Source of the DNA: Fretibacter rubidus
GTDB taxonomy: Bacteria; Pseudomonadota; Alphaproteobacteria; Caulobacterales; Maricaulaceae
Assembly (NCBI RefSeq): GCF_041429785.1
Contig: NZ_CP163423.1
Coordinates: 124,001-188,000 of the forward strand
DNA: 64,000 bases
Direction of reading: 5' to 3'
Below are positions 34,429 to 44,527 of this stretch, piece after piece (within the stretch, counting starts at the first letter, position 1; every line of letters starts with the position of its first letter). The notes beneath the pieces were generated by a model. It saw only the letters and a list, made by a program, of their open reading frames with translations. It did no database searches and had not been told where the DNA came from. The translations under genes and the position numbers were made by a program.

Positions 34429-36117
34429 ATGGCCGATACTGGATTAAATGGTGCACAAGACGCGGTAGAACGCGAAAGCATGGAATATGATGTTGTTATC
34501 GTGGGCGCTGGCCCTGCGGGTCTATCCGCAGCTATTCGCCTTAAGCAACTTGGCGGCGACGATATCAGCGTCGTCGTCTTGGAAAAAGGATCCGAGGTTG
34601 GCGCGCATATCCTCTCTGGCGCTGTGCTCGACCCAATTGGTTTGAATATGCTTATCCCGGATTGGAAAGACAAAGGCGCACCCGTTAAAACCGAAGTGAC
34701 CTCGGATAAACTGTTGCTGCTCGGGCCAAGTGGGACGCTGCGGGTGCCCAATATGGTTATGCCGCCATTGATGCATAATCACGGAAATTATATTGTCTCT
34801 ATGGCGAATGTTTGTCGCTGGCTGGCTGAACAGGCCGAAAGCCTTGGCGTCGAGGTTTTCCCGGGTATGTCATGCTCTGATCTGGTTTATGACGACAGCG
34901 GCGCGCTTAAAGGTGTGGTCGCCGGTGAATTTGGTTATAATAAAGACGGGTCTAAAGGCGAAAATTACGAGCCCGGTATGGAGCTTCACGGAAAATATGT
35001 GTTTCTATCCGAAGGCGCGCGCGGGTCGCTGTCCAAGAAAGTCATGGCGAAATTTGATCTAGAGGCGCATTGCCAGCCGCAAAAATTTGGCCTTGGCATG
35101 AAAGAGGTTTGGGATATTGACCCTGACAAACACGATGAAGGCGCGGTTGTGCATACGGCGGGCTGGCCCCTGGGTTGGAAAGCGGGCGGCGGGTCGTTCC
35201 TCTATCACGCGGAAAACAACCAAGTGTTCCTCGGCTATATCGTCGATTTGAATTATAAAAATCCGCACATGTATCCTTACGCAGAATTTCAGCGCTGGAA
35301 ACATCATCCCGAAATCAGTGAGCTTTTAGAAGGCGGCAAACGCGTAGCGTATGGTGCTCGTGTTGTTACCAAAGGTGGCTATCAGTCTATTCCGCAAGTC
35401 GCGTTCCCGGGCGGTGCGCTGCTTGGCTGTTCAGCCGGGCTTGTGAACTTGCCGCGTATTAAAGGCAATCATAACGCCATGCTATCTGGCATTGCGGCGG
35501 CAGACGCCGCCCATGCCGCGTTAAAAGATGGTCGTGCCAATGATACACTGGCCGATTACGAGCATGAGCTTCGCAACGGCCCTGTGGGACAAGACCTAAA
35601 ACCTGTGCGCAATGTTGCGCCGCTAAACGCGCGCTTTGGCCCGCTCATGGGCGGTATGATGCTGGGCGGTCCTGACATGTGGGCTGCGACAATCGCGAAA
35701 TTTAATCTGTTTGGGACGTTGGGTCATAAAAAAGACGATGCCCAATCAACAGAAAAAGCGTCAAAGCACAAAGTCATTGATTACCCCAAACCCGACGGCG
35801 TCATCAGCTTTGACCGCTTAACCAATGTGTCATTTACCGCGACGAACCATTCAGAAGATCAGCCGAGCCATCTAAAGCTAAAAGATGCCTCTGTGCCGAT
35901 TGATGTTAATTTACCCATGTTTGATGAACCCGCGCAGCGTTATTGCCCAGCAGGGGTGTATGAGGTTTTGCGTGATGATGACGGGTCAAACCCGCGTTTT
36001 AATATCAATGCGCAAAACTGTATTCATTGCAAAACATGTGATCTAAAAGACCCCAGCAAGAATATTGTTTGGACGGTTCCAGAAGGTGGCGGCGGGCCGA
36101 ATTATCCGAACATGTAG
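34429..36117 (+). CDS. Electron transfer flavoprotein:ubiquinone oxidoreductase
   Basis: Inner-membrane-associated enzyme passing electrons from reduced ETF (fatty acid and amino acid dehydrogenases) to ubiquinone. The 562-residue length is typical. The FAD site VVIVGAGPAGLSAAIRL begins near residue 23. The C-terminal 4Fe-4S ferredoxin-like domain has YCPAGVYEV near residue 505 and NCIHCKTCDLKDP near 529, giving the four cysteines, then the conserved ending VPEGGGGPNYPNM. The ETF subunit genes are not in the window. Confidence 0.95.
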   Translation: MADTGLNGAQDAVERESMEYDVVIVGAGPAGLSAAIRLKQLGGDDISVVVLEKGSEVGAHILSGAVLDPIGLNMLIPDWKDKGAPVKTEVTSDKLLLLGPSGTLRVPNMVMPPLMHNHGNYIVSMANVCRWLAEQAESLGVEVFPGMSCSDLVYDDSGALKGVVAGEFGYNKDGSKGENYEPGMELHGKYVFLSEGARGSLSKKVMAKFDLEAHCQPQKFGLGMKEVWDIDPDKHDEGAVVHTAGWPLGWKAGGGSFLYHAENNQVFLGYIVDLNYKNPHMYPYAEFQRWKHHPEISELLEGGKRVAYGARVVTKGGYQSIPQVAFPGGALLGCSAGLVNLPRIKGNHNAMLSGIAAADAAHAALKDGRANDTLADYEHELRNGPVGQDLKPVRNVAPLNARFGPLMGGMMLGGPDMWAATIAKFNLFGTLGHKKDDAQSTEKASKHKVIDYPKPDGVISFDRLTNVSFTATNHSEDQPSHLKLKDASVPIDVNLPMFDEPAQRYCPAGVYEVLRDDDGSNPRFNINAQNCIHCKTCDLKDPSKNIVWTVPEGGGGPNYPNM

Positions 36118-36184
36118 TTGCGCGTCCTTCTACGCAGCACAATAATAGGCCTGACCCACAGGTCGCTTCATCGGAATAGGCTCT

Positions 36185-37909
36185 ATGTCGGATTATCATG
36201 TTTCAAAATTGGCCAAGCTGGCGTGTCTATCGCTTAGCGCGCTTGCTGTTGCCGCTTGCGCTACGCCGAGCCAGAATTACGCGACAACGCTGACACCCGA
36301 GGGTAAATTATTTGGGGATTATCTGGCGGGCACATATGCGCGCTACTTGTCCGATGCGCCTGCACAGTCCAAATATTTTGGACAGGCTTTTGCGCAGAAA
36401 CCAACAGATTTACGCTTGGGCCGGCGGGCTGTAGTGGCTGCGATTTCTGCGGGTGATTTTGATAAGGCTGAAACAATCGCCTCGCAGATGACTGCGACAG
36501 GGGAGAAAGAAGCACTGGCTGAAACAGTGCTGGGTGCAAAAGCGCTGCGCGCGCAAGACTATACCAAAGCGTTGAGCTATTTTGAGCAGCCTACGGCTGA
36601 TTTGACCATGTCTATCATGATGAAAATCATGGCTGGTTGGGCGCATCACGGGCTAGACGATAATAACGCGGCGCGAGAGGTTTTCAAATCGCTGCCGGGT
36701 GGGTCCTATTTTGACCGTTTCGGATTGCTGCAACTCGCAAGGTTAGAGACGACCCTCGGGAATTATGCCGCTGCACGTGAAGCGCTGGCTCTGATTGAGG
36801 CGCAAAGGGCCGACGCTGTAGATCTGGAATTTCGCCTAACCCGCGCAGAGATTGATGCGCTGGACGGAAAAGCGCAAGATGCTTTGAAATCCCTGCAAGA
36901 TTATTCTGACGATAACGGCACCTTTGAAACGGGCCCTGTACCCGCCTTGATTGCCGCCTTAGAGGCGGGCGAGGCTCCATTTGCAGCTTTGAGCCCTAAA
37001 GACCATGTTGCCCGCGCGCTGACAGAGGTGGCTTACGGATTCTTTGCCGCTAATCGCTCTTATGATAATACAGAATTATTTCTCTACATGGCGCTGTCCC
37101 AAGACCCTAATTATGACAAAGGACAATTATGGTTGGCTGATATTTTGGCGGCCTTTGACCGTGATGCAGATGCTCTGGCTTATTATGATGGCATTCCAAC
37201 ACGCTCGCCCTATTTCGTGCAAGCGCAAATGGCGAAGGGCTATTCTTTTTTGCGAGATGACAGAGACGATGAGGCGTTGGCGACGTTTAAGCGTCTAAAT
37301 GATGTCGCGCCCAGCGTCATTACCCGTGACGCTTTGGGTCGTATTTATCTCTCTAAAGAAAATTATGATGCGGCCCTGCCAATTTATGAAGCGCTGGTCG
37401 CGAGCCTCTCAGATCATGAATTAGCCCAAGACCCGTCGTCGCTGTATTTGCGGGGCGTATGTTATGAACGGTTAGATATGTGGGAGAAGGCGGTAGCGGA
37501 TTTCCAGCGTGTGCTGTCTTATAAACCTGATGATGCCGATACGCTGAATTATCTAGGCTATACATGGGTCGACCGCGGTGAAAATTTGACCGAGGCGTTC
37601 ACCATGATCCGCCGCGCCGTTGCGCTGGAACCGAGCAGCGGTGCCATTGTCGATAGTCTTGGCTGGGCACATTATAAATTAGGGCAATACGCCGAGGCCA
37701 AAGAGCAGCTTGAATTGGCCGTGACGCTTTCGCCAAGCAGTGCAACGATTATCGACCATTTGGGTGATGTCTATTATAAATTGGGCCGCAAAACAGAGGC
37801 GCGTTATCAATGGGAACGTGCCCTAGAATTTGACCCCACGGATAAAGAGATAGAGACTATTAATCAAAAGCTGCAAGGCGGGCTCGGCGCTGTGCAAGCT
37901 GCGCCGTAA
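36185..37909 (+). CDS. TPR repeat lipoprotein
   Basis: A 574-residue exported protein with signal peptide and lipobox (LAVAACATP), probably anchored to a membrane facing the periplasm. Most of the mature part is tetratricopeptide repeats; the C-terminal ones are clearest (DADTLNYLGYTWVDRG; SGAIVDSLGWAHYKLGQYAE; SATIIDHLGDVYYKLGRKTE). A scaffold for envelope proteins is likely but no partner is shown. ispE follows nine bases later and a MraY-like gene after that, so the three form one operon. Confidence 0.85.
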   Translation: MSDYHVSKLAKLACLSLSALAVAACATPSQNYATTLTPEGKLFGDYLAGTYARYLSDAPAQSKYFGQAFAQKPTDLRLGRRAVVAAISAGDFDKAETIASQMTATGEKEALAETVLGAKALRAQDYTKALSYFEQPTADLTMSIMMKIMAGWAHHGLDDNNAAREVFKSLPGGSYFDRFGLLQLARLETTLGNYAAAREALALIEAQRADAVDLEFRLTRAEIDALDGKAQDALKSLQDYSDDNGTFETGPVPALIAALEAGEAPFAALSPKDHVARALTEVAYGFFAANRSYDNTELFLYMALSQDPNYDKGQLWLADILAAFDRDADALAYYDGIPTRSPYFVQAQMAKGYSFLRDDRDDEALATFKRLNDVAPSVITRDALGRIYLSKENYDAALPIYEALVASLSDHELAQDPSSLYLRGVCYERLDMWEKAVADFQRVLSYKPDDADTLNYLGYTWVDRGENLTEAFTMIRRAVALEPSSGAIVDSLGWAHYKLGQYAEAKEQLELAVTLSPSSATIIDHLGDVYYKLGRKTEARYQWERALEFDPTDKEIETINQKLQGGLGAVQAAP

Positions 37910-37918
37910 GGGCGCGAA

Positions 37919-38815
37919 ATGTCCGTCCCTATTGCAAAAATCTCTACTGAAACCGCTAGAGCGAAGATTAATCTAACGCTGCATATTGGCCGCGTGATTG
38001 GCGACCCTTCTGATCCGTATTATGGTTATCATCCGCTTGATAGTCTTGTCGTCTTTGCTGATGTTGGCGACCGCTTGCGGTCGGAGGTATCTGATGTGAC
38101 GTCGCTGCATATCGACGGGCCGTTCGGAGCAGGCCTAGAAGCGGATGAGCGTAACCTCATTTTAAAAGCCTATAAAGCTGTGGCGTTAAAGGCTGATATT
38201 CCGCCGCTTAAATTTACGCTGACCAAGGTCTTGCCTGTCGCGTCTGGCATAGGGGGCGGCAGTGCGGATGCCGCCGCCGCTTTGCGCATTTTAATGCGTC
38301 ATGCAGAGCTATCGGCTGATGAATGGCAGGTTATTGCGCTGTCACTCGGGGCTGATGTGCCTGTGTGCGTGATGTCCAGCACGGCCCATATGAGCGGGAT
38401 TGGTGGAGATTTACACGGCTTAACGGGTCTTGGATCGCTTCAGGCTGTCCTCGTCAATCCCGGTGTTGCAGTTTCCACGGGCGCGGTATTCAAGGCGTTT
38501 GATACAGGTCATCCAGCCTGGGGTGAGGTGCGCGAAACACCGCGCCCGCAATTAAGCAGAGGCGATTTACTAGCCCGTGCCAAAGACGGACGCAATGATT
38601 TGCAGCCCCCTGCGACCGCTCAGCAGCCGCTTATTCAAACGGTATTAGAGGCCTTGTCGAGGCAAGAGGGGTGCGCGCTTTCACGCATGTCAGGCTCTGG
38701 CGCGACGTGTTTTGGGCTTTTTTCAAATGCCGAAATGGCCAAAGCTGCGGCGAATGCGATTGCTGAAAACCACCCGGATTGGTGGGTCGTCCCAACAGTT
38801 TTGGGTGAAGGGTAA
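37919..38815 (+). CDS. ispE: 4-diphosphocytidyl-2-C-methyl-D-erythritol kinase
   Basis: Phosphorylates CDP-methylerythritol in the non-mevalonate isoprenoid pathway. A GHMP kinase of 298 residues: AKINLTLHIG near the start with the catalytic Lys, PVASGIGGGSADAAAALR as the phosphate-binding loop at about residues 104-122, GADVPVCV with the catalytic Asp, and MSGSGATCFGLF as the third motif. Its stop shares a base with the ATG of the MraY-like gene. The octaprenyl synthase that uses the pathway's product is two genes away on the opposite strand. Confidence 0.95.
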   Translation: MSVPIAKISTETARAKINLTLHIGRVIGDPSDPYYGYHPLDSLVVFADVGDRLRSEVSDVTSLHIDGPFGAGLEADERNLILKAYKAVALKADIPPLKFTLTKVLPVASGIGGGSADAAAALRILMRHAELSADEWQVIALSLGADVPVCVMSSTAHMSGIGGDLHGLTGLGSLQAVLVNPGVAVSTGAVFKAFDTGHPAWGEVRETPRPQLSRGDLLARAKDGRNDLQPPATAQQPLIQTVLEALSRQEGCALSRMSGSGATCFGLFSNAEMAKAAANAIAENHPDWWVVPTVLGEG

Positions 38816-39858
38816 TGGACGGTCTTGGGTCGTTTGTTTTATTGATTTTTCCATCGCTTGTGGCGGGGTTCACGGCCACTATTATCGCGCTGAATATGGG
38901 GCTAACTGATGTCTCCAACGCTCGGTCAAGCCATAGCGGCACAGCTTTAACGTCGGGCGGCGTTTCAATTGTTGCCGCCTTTGTCGCCATGATGGGCGTG
39001 CAATATTTTATGGGGCCGCGCGGTGTGTTCACGCCGTCTTATATCGGTTTGATTGTGCTGACGCTGGCGATTGCAGCGCTGGGGCTTTACGACGATCTAA
39101 AAGGCGCGCGGTCACGGCCAAAGCTAGTCTTTATGGTCGTGGTTGCTATCTGCGCCAGCGTGTTTCTTGGCCCGATAAAGAGCTTTATTTTACCGTTATT
39201 GGGGGTTGTGACGCTGCCTTACATCGTCGGTCTTGCGGTCAGTGTTTTGTGGATTGTTGTGGTCATGAATGCGGTGAATTTTATTGATGGGGCCAATGGT
39301 ATGTTGGTGGGCACGATGAGCGTCGCCGCGATTGGGCTTCTTATCCTGACAGGCGGCTTTACCAACTCAGCAACCTATTGGGCTTTGGCGTTGCTGTTGG
39401 GACTAATTTGTTTTGCACCGTTTAATCTACGCCACAAAGCGGTGATATTTGCAGGGGATGTCGGGGCCTTAACAGCGGGTTTCATCATTGCCATCAGTAG
39501 TCTTTGGATCATGCAAAACCTGCAAAATGTGAATATAGTTTTCATCATGCCGCTACTGATATTACCGATCTTAATCGATGTTTTTATGACCTTGATACGG
39601 CGCGCGCGAGCGGGTGAAAATCTGATGCAGGCACATAACCAGCATTTATTCCAACGCCAAATACAAGCGGGAGCTAGCCATTTGCGGGTGAGCTTCGGCT
39701 ATGCGCTCGCAAGCACACTCACAACCGCTGTTGCTATTTTAGGAATCTATCAAGCGTGGCCGACATTCGAAATTTTTGTCATTGCTGTGGTCAACGGGGT
39801 AATCATTTACATCCCGCTTTACCGCCGTGCCATGGCCGCAATCAGCCGCGCTAGCTGA
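38815..39858 (+). CDS. MraY/WecA-like polyprenyl-phosphate sugar-1-phosphate transferase
   Basis: A 347-residue inner-membrane enzyme with about ten hydrophobic segments. Motifs of the family are LGLYDDLKGA (Asp pair), NAVNFIDGANGMLVG (nucleophile region), FAGDVGAL and the cytosolic AHNQHLFQR His motif. It would transfer a sugar-phosphate from a UDP-sugar to undecaprenyl phosphate, starting a lipid-linked glycan. Compared with MraY it lacks the usual cell-division gene context, so a WecA-like role in surface polysaccharide is more likely. Overlaps the convergent ispB stop by eight bases. Confidence 0.85.
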   Translation: MDGLGSFVLLIFPSLVAGFTATIIALNMGLTDVSNARSSHSGTALTSGGVSIVAAFVAMMGVQYFMGPRGVFTPSYIGLIVLTLAIAALGLYDDLKGARSRPKLVFMVVVAICASVFLGPIKSFILPLLGVVTLPYIVGLAVSVLWIVVVMNAVNFIDGANGMLVGTMSVAAIGLLILTGGFTNSATYWALALLLGLICFAPFNLRHKAVIFAGDVGALTAGFIIAISSLWIMQNLQNVNIVFIMPLLILPILIDVFMTLIRRARAGENLMQAHNQHLFQRQIQAGASHLRVSFGYALASTLTTAVAILGIYQAWPTFEIFVIAVVNGVIIYIPLYRRAMAAISRAS

Positions 39859-40867
39859 TCCGTTCGACTACGTAATCAGCGAGGTCTTGTAGCGTATTGC
39901 GCCATTCATTATCTGGGAAAATCGACAAAGCATCGCGCGCGTCAGCCGCAAATTCACGCGCCATATCAAATGTACTGTCGAGCGCGCCTGCTTTGCGGAT
40001 AAGGGACACGGCCTTTTCAAAGTCCAAATCGCGTTGGTCGTGGTCAACAATCACCCGTTTCCAAAACGCTTTGTCCGTGTCATTGGCGCTGTGATAGGCG
40101 CGAATAACGGGCAGTGTTACCTTACCTTCGCGGAAATCATCGCCTACAGATTTACCAAGCGCGGATTCAAATCCGCCGTAATCCAGCGCGTCATCGACCA
40201 GTTGGAACGCAAGCCCCAGTTTCAGGCCGTAATCGCGAAGTGCTACGCGCTCTGCCTCTGGGCGCCCAGCGATGACAGGCGCGACCTCGGTCGCCGCCGC
40301 AAAAAGCGCTGCCGTCTTGGCGCGAATGACCTGCATATAGGCCTCTTCCGTCATCAGAATATCGCGCAGTGCAGCGAGTTGCTGCACTTCCCCCTCGGCA
40401 ATGACAGAAGACGCGTTCGATAATATACCCAGCGCGTCCATATTGCCCGTTTCAACCATTAGGTTAAAGGCGCGTGCAAAAAGGAAGTCACCAACCAGAA
40501 TTGACGCGCTATTGCCCCAAATAAGATTGGCGGGTTTTTTGCCCCGCCGCAGTGCGCTTTCGTCCACCACATCGTCATGCAGCAGTGTGGCCGAATGTAT
40601 AAATTCAACAGCCGCCGCGAGCTTATGTGCGTTTTGCCCGTCATCCCCGCATAATTGCGCGCAAGAAACAGTCAGCAAGGGCCGCAAGCGCTTGCCACCC
40701 GCGCCGACCAAATGCTGCGCTAGATTAGGGATTAAGCCCACCGGGCTTTGCATACGGTCTAATATAATTGTATCGACCGCCGCCATAGGCTCCGCCGCCA
40801 TTGCCCACAGGCGTTCTGCTGGGGAAATGGTCTTGTCTTTGCTTGATATTTTCGCGGGTGCGTTCAC
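39851..40867 (-). CDS. ispB: Octaprenyl diphosphate synthase-type polyprenyl synthetase
   Basis: Builds the long isoprenoid side chain for ubiquinone from FPP and IPP. The 338-residue all-helical trans-prenyltransferase has the first Asp-rich motif LLHDDVVDESALRRG (about residues 95-109) and the second QLVDDALDYGG, plus GGKRLRPLL near the N-terminus for IPP binding. Residues before the first Asp motif are small, consistent with a long product. Convergent with the MraY-like gene. Confidence 0.93.
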   Translation of the reverse strand: MNAPAKISSKDKTISPAERLWAMAAEPMAAVDTIILDRMQSPVGLIPNLAQHLVGAGGKRLRPLLTVSCAQLCGDDGQNAHKLAAAVEFIHSATLLHDDVVDESALRRGKKPANLIWGNSASILVGDFLFARAFNLMVETGNMDALGILSNASSVIAEGEVQQLAALRDILMTEEAYMQVIRAKTAALFAAATEVAPVIAGRPEAERVALRDYGLKLGLAFQLVDDALDYGGFESALGKSVGDDFREGKVTLPVIRAYHSANDTDKAFWKRVIVDHDQRDLDFEKAVSLIRKAGALDSTFDMAREFAADARDALSIFPDNEWRNTLQDLADYVVERIS

Positions 40868-40963
40868 AACTGTCCTTCAGGTTAATATATAAACTACGCC
40901 TCTTATGGCGAAGCGGCAAGACCTTATCACGGTTACAAAGTCGCATGAAGAAAGATAATTCGC

Positions 40964-41191
40964 ATGAAGACCATTCTTAAAACCACAAATCCCGCAACGC
41001 TGAGCTTTGCCGAAGCGGTGCTTAAATCCGAAGATATTCCCTGTTTTATCATGGATCAGCATATGAGTGCGGTCGAAGGGTCTATTGGGATTATTCCGCG
41101 CCGCATTATGGTGGTCTCTGAAGATGTTGATGACGCGCGCAAGGCGCTCGCCGATAACGGCTTAAAAGACGAGATTTACTGGAAAGACTAG
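40964..41191 (+). CDS. DUF2007 domain protein (putative signal-transducing protein)
   Basis: A 75-residue cytoplasmic protein: TTNPATLSFAEAVLKSEDIP is the conserved start of DUF2007, followed by CFIMDQHMSAVEGSIGIIP and RRIMVVSEDVDDARKAL. The fold resembles GlnB-like small regulators. Function unknown. It is located between divergent ispB and glyQS, as I recall seeing in relatives. Confidence 0.87.
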   Translation: MKTILKTTNPATLSFAEAVLKSEDIPCFIMDQHMSAVEGSIGIIPRRIMVVSEDVDDARKALADNGLKDEIYWKD

Positions 41192-41272
41192 CGCAGTTTT
41201 GACCCATATTATAACTTGAGTTTTGCGCCGCGCGGATTAGGTTGCGCGAGACTTAACACGCTGGACATCATC

Positions 41273-42223
41273 ATGGCCAAAACCGAGCCCAAAACGCTTT
41301 CTTTCCAAGACCTTATCCTCACACTGCAAAGCTATTGGGCGAAACATGGCTGCACAATATTGCAGCCGTTTGATACCGAAGTTGGCGCGGGCACACTCCA
41401 CCCCGCAACTGTGCTGCGCTCTTTGGGGCCAAAGGATTGGAATGTCGCCTATGTGCAACCGTCTCGCCGTCCGGCCGATGGGCGTTACGGGGACAACCCC
41501 AACCGCTTACAGCATTATTATCAGTTTCAAGTCATCATGAAACCGAACCCGAAAAACTTGCAGGACCTTTATCTCGGCTCGCTTGATGCCATTGGGATTG
41601 ACATGGACTTGCACGATATTCGCTTTGTCGAAGATGACTGGGAAAATCCAACGGTTGGCGCTTGGGGCCTCGGCTGGGAAGTCTGGTGCGACGGGATGGA
41701 AGTTAGCCAATATACTTATTTCCAACAAGTTGGCGGTCTGGATGTGTCGCCCGTCTCTGGCGAACTGACCTACGGGCTAGAACGTCTGGCCATGTATGTG
41801 CAGGGCGTGGATAATGTCTATGATTTGGTATTCACAGATGCCACGGATAACACACCCGAGGTGCTTTACGGGGATGTGTTCCACCAAAACGAAGTGCAGC
41901 AAAGCACTTATAATTTTGAGCATTCCAATACTGAATACACGCTTGATAAGTTCATCAAGGCCGAAGCAGAATGCAAAGCGCTACTCGCGCTCGACCCGCC
42001 GCTACCGCTGCCCGCTTATGAACATGCGCTCAAGGCCTCACATCTGTTTAACCTGCTGGATGCGCGCGGGGTTGTCTCTCCGACCCAGCGTCAAGAATAT
42101 ATCAAACGCGTGCGCGACCTTGCCAAAGGCTGCGCGGAGAAACATGTGCAGATTGAAGCCGCGATGATAGAGGCGGGCCAAGACCGTCCGTGGCAAAATG
42201 CGTCCGTGAAAGTGGGGAGCTAG
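41273..42223 (+). CDS. glyQ: Glycyl-tRNA synthetase alpha subunit
   Basis: Catalytic subunit of the alpha2beta2 class II glycyl-tRNA synthetase. 316 residues, with [20 protein letters not shown] at the N-terminus, [17 protein letters not shown], the stretch [20 protein letters not shown] and [20 protein letters not shown], all family hallmarks. I start at ATG 41273 since this gives the standard M[12 protein letters not shown] N-terminus; an in-frame upstream start would add 19 atypical residues. glyS follows two bases downstream. Confidence 0.96.
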   Translation: MAKTEPKTLSFQDLILTLQSYWAKHGCTILQPFDTEVGAGTLHPATVLRSLGPKDWNVAYVQPSRRPADGRYGDNPNRLQHYYQFQVIMKPNPKNLQDLYLGSLDAIGIDMDLHDIRFVEDDWENPTVGAWGLGWEVWCDGMEVSQYTYFQQVGGLDVSPVSGELTYGLERLAMYVQGVDNVYDLVFTDATDNTPEVLYGDVFHQNEVQQSTYNFEHSNTEYTLDKFIKAEAECKALLALDPPLPLPAYEHALKASHLFNLLDARGVVSPTQRQEYIKRVRDLAKGCAEKHVQIEAAMIEAGQDRPWQNASVKVGS

Positions 42224-42225
42224 TC

Positions 42226-44475
42226 ATGGCCGAGCTTTTATTTGAAATACTCTGCGAAGAAATCCCGGCCCGTATGCAGGACAAAGCGGGTCGTGATTTG
42301 ACCACTTTGATGACGGACGGGCTAACGGCAGCTGGGTTGACCGTGGACAAAGTGCAGAGCTTCACCGGGCCGCGCAGACTTGTCTATGTCGCCGATGTGC
42401 CGCTGCGTAGTCCTGACGTATCTGAAGAACGCAAAGGCCCCCGTGTGGGTTCGCCCGAACAGGCGCTGGCGGGATTTATGCGCGGCGCGGGGCTGTCCGA
42501 TATTTCAGAGGCGCAAATAAAATCGGACCCGAAAAAGGGTGAATTTTACGTTGCTGTTATTGAAAAATCCGGCGCAGACACATCTGCCATTCTGGGCGAT
42601 TTAATTCCTGACATTATGAATAATTTCCCCTGGCCCAAATCGATGAAATCGGGACGGACCAGCTTTCGTTGGGTGCGGCCTTTGCAGTCTATGATTTGCT
42701 TGCTCGACGGGGCCGTCGTGCCTGTCACGGTCGGCGGCGTGGAGAGCGGCAATGTCACCCATGGTCACCGCCGCATGGGGCCGGGGCCGTTCACCGTCAC
42801 GGGGCTATCCAATTACAGCGCGCAGTTAGAACGCGACGGCCATGTTGTGCTATCCGCCGCCCACCGCAAAGACACAATTTTGACTGACGCGCGAAAGGCC
42901 TGCGCGGATAAAGGCTTGGAACTGGTCGAGGACGCAGGGTTACTATCCGAAGTCGCTGGGCTGGTCGAATGGCCTGTTGTTATTTTGGGCGATATGGACC
43001 CCAGCTTTTTAGAGCTGCCCGGTGAAGTGATACGCCTGTCTATGCGAACGCACCAAAAATATTTCGCCGTGAAAGACCCCAAGACGGGCGCGCTTGCCCC
43101 GCATTTTATCGTGGTGGCTAATCAAGACGCACCCGATGGCGGCAAAGCCATTGCAGAGGGTAATTCGCGGGTATTGTCTGCGCGTCTAGCGGATGCCAAG
43201 TTTTTCCAAAGTGAAGACGCGAAGAAAAAGCTGATTGATTATTACGATAAGCTCGACACGGTTGTGTTTCATAAATGGCTCGGTTCTATAGGGCAAAAGT
43301 CAATACGTGTCGCGGCACTTGCACGTGAGCTTGCACCTGTATTGGGTGCAAATCCTGACGCATGTGAGTATGCCGCAATGTTGGCTAAATGTGATCTGGT
43401 TACCAATATGGTGGTGGAGTTTACTTCCCTCCAAGGCCAGATAGGCGCCAATATGTATAGGGCCGAAGGTGGCGATAAAGATATCGCGCTCGCTATAGAG
43501 GAACAGTATAAACCTCAAGGGTCATCCGACTCAGTTCCAACAAACTCCGTCGCGGTCGTAATAGCGCTGGCCGATAAACTCGACACGCTCGTAGGATTTT
43601 GGACCATTAATGAGAAGCCCACAGGTAGTAAAGATCCCTTCGCGCTTCGCCGAGCAGCACTAGGTGTTGTGCGGATTTTGCTTGAGAATGAGGTGCGATT
43701 GAATGTCGCCTCTGCGGGGTGGGCTTCATACAAGGAATTGATTTTCCAGAGAAACAATACGCCAGAAGAGTTTTTTACGACTAATGATATTAGGAAAGAC
43801 TCCTATCCATTGTGGGATAAATTTGACATGGAGGGTGGTATTTTTATTCCCAACCAAGACTTTGATATTGATAGTGTTGTTGTTGACTTGCAGCATCGTC
43901 ACTTTAAGAAAGAAACCGTCGGTATTTGGCCATCCTTCAGAGAGGTTTCAGCCGACCTCCTTACCTTCATCCTAGACCGCCTGCGCGGTGACCTGCGCGA
44001 TAAGGGCTTCCGTCACGATATTATCGATGCGGCTTTCGCGACTGGTGGTGATGACCTTGTCGCTATCACCAACCGCGTTTCGGCGCTGCAAGATTTCTTA
44101 TTGTCCGAATCAGGGACAGATTTGCTGGCGGGTTACAAACGCGCGTCCAATATTTTAAAGGCCGAAGCGAAAAAAGGCGAGCTGCCGAGCGGTGAAATTT
44201 TGGGCGGTGTTGAGGCCCTCACCAACCCCCTTGCGCGCGAATTGGAACAGGCATTATCGAAAGCGCGCATCGACATTGAGAGCGCGTTAGCCACAGAGTC
44301 CTATGACACCGCCATGACAGCCTTGTCAGCGTTACGTGTTCCAATTGACGCATTTTTTGACGACGTGATGGTGGTTGATGATGACCCGAACATTCGGGCA
44401 AACAACCTTAGACTCCTTGGCATGATACGTGATACGGCAGCCCAAATTGCTGATTTTGACCAGATTGATGGCTAA
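42226..44475 (+). CDS. glyS: Glycyl-tRNA synthetase beta subunit
   Basis: tRNA-binding subunit of glycyl-tRNA synthetase, 749 residues. Visible blocks: LLFEILCEEIPARMQDKAG at the start, GPRRLVYVADVP, MRTHQKYFAVKDPKTGAL, SRVLSARLADAKFFQSEDAK, and EKPTGSKDPFALRRAALGV, which includes the Arg pair. Between LLENEVRLNV and ADLLTFILDRL lie about 80 residues, longer than in the relatives I remember, and DNA from about 43280 to 43950 is AT-richer with different codon choice than the rest of the gene. The frame is intact. Start set at 42226 next to the glyQ stop. Confidence 0.95.
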   Translation: MAELLFEILCEEIPARMQDKAGRDLTTLMTDGLTAAGLTVDKVQSFTGPRRLVYVADVPLRSPDVSEERKGPRVGSPEQALAGFMRGAGLSDISEAQIKSDPKKGEFYVAVIEKSGADTSAILGDLIPDIMNNFPWPKSMKSGRTSFRWVRPLQSMICLLDGAVVPVTVGGVESGNVTHGHRRMGPGPFTVTGLSNYSAQLERDGHVVLSAAHRKDTILTDARKACADKGLELVEDAGLLSEVAGLVEWPVVILGDMDPSFLELPGEVIRLSMRTHQKYFAVKDPKTGALAPHFIVVANQDAPDGGKAIAEGNSRVLSARLADAKFFQSEDAKKKLIDYYDKLDTVVFHKWLGSIGQKSIRVAALARELAPVLGANPDACEYAAMLAKCDLVTNMVVEFTSLQGQIGANMYRAEGGDKDIALAIEEQYKPQGSSDSVPTNSVAVVIALADKLDTLVGFWTINEKPTGSKDPFALRRAALGVVRILLENEVRLNVASAGWASYKELIFQRNNTPEEFFTTNDIRKDSYPLWDKFDMEGGIFIPNQDFDIDSVVVDLQHRHFKKETVGIWPSFREVSADLLTFILDRLRGDLRDKGFRHDIIDAAFATGGDDLVAITNRVSALQDFLLSESGTDLLAGYKRASNILKAEAKKGELPSGEILGGVEALTNPLARELEQALSKARIDIESALATESYDTAMTALSALRVPIDAFFDDVMVVDDDPNIRANNLRLLGMIRDTAAQIADFDQIDG

Positions 44476-44527
44476 AATTAGAGGGTTTAATTGACGTCCG
44501 TGTGGGGCCAAAAATAGGGACCGTGAA

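Noticed and set aside
34386-34751. Minus-strand ORF overlapping the ETF-QO start
   Set aside because: Antisense to the conserved FAD-binding domain; no independent support.
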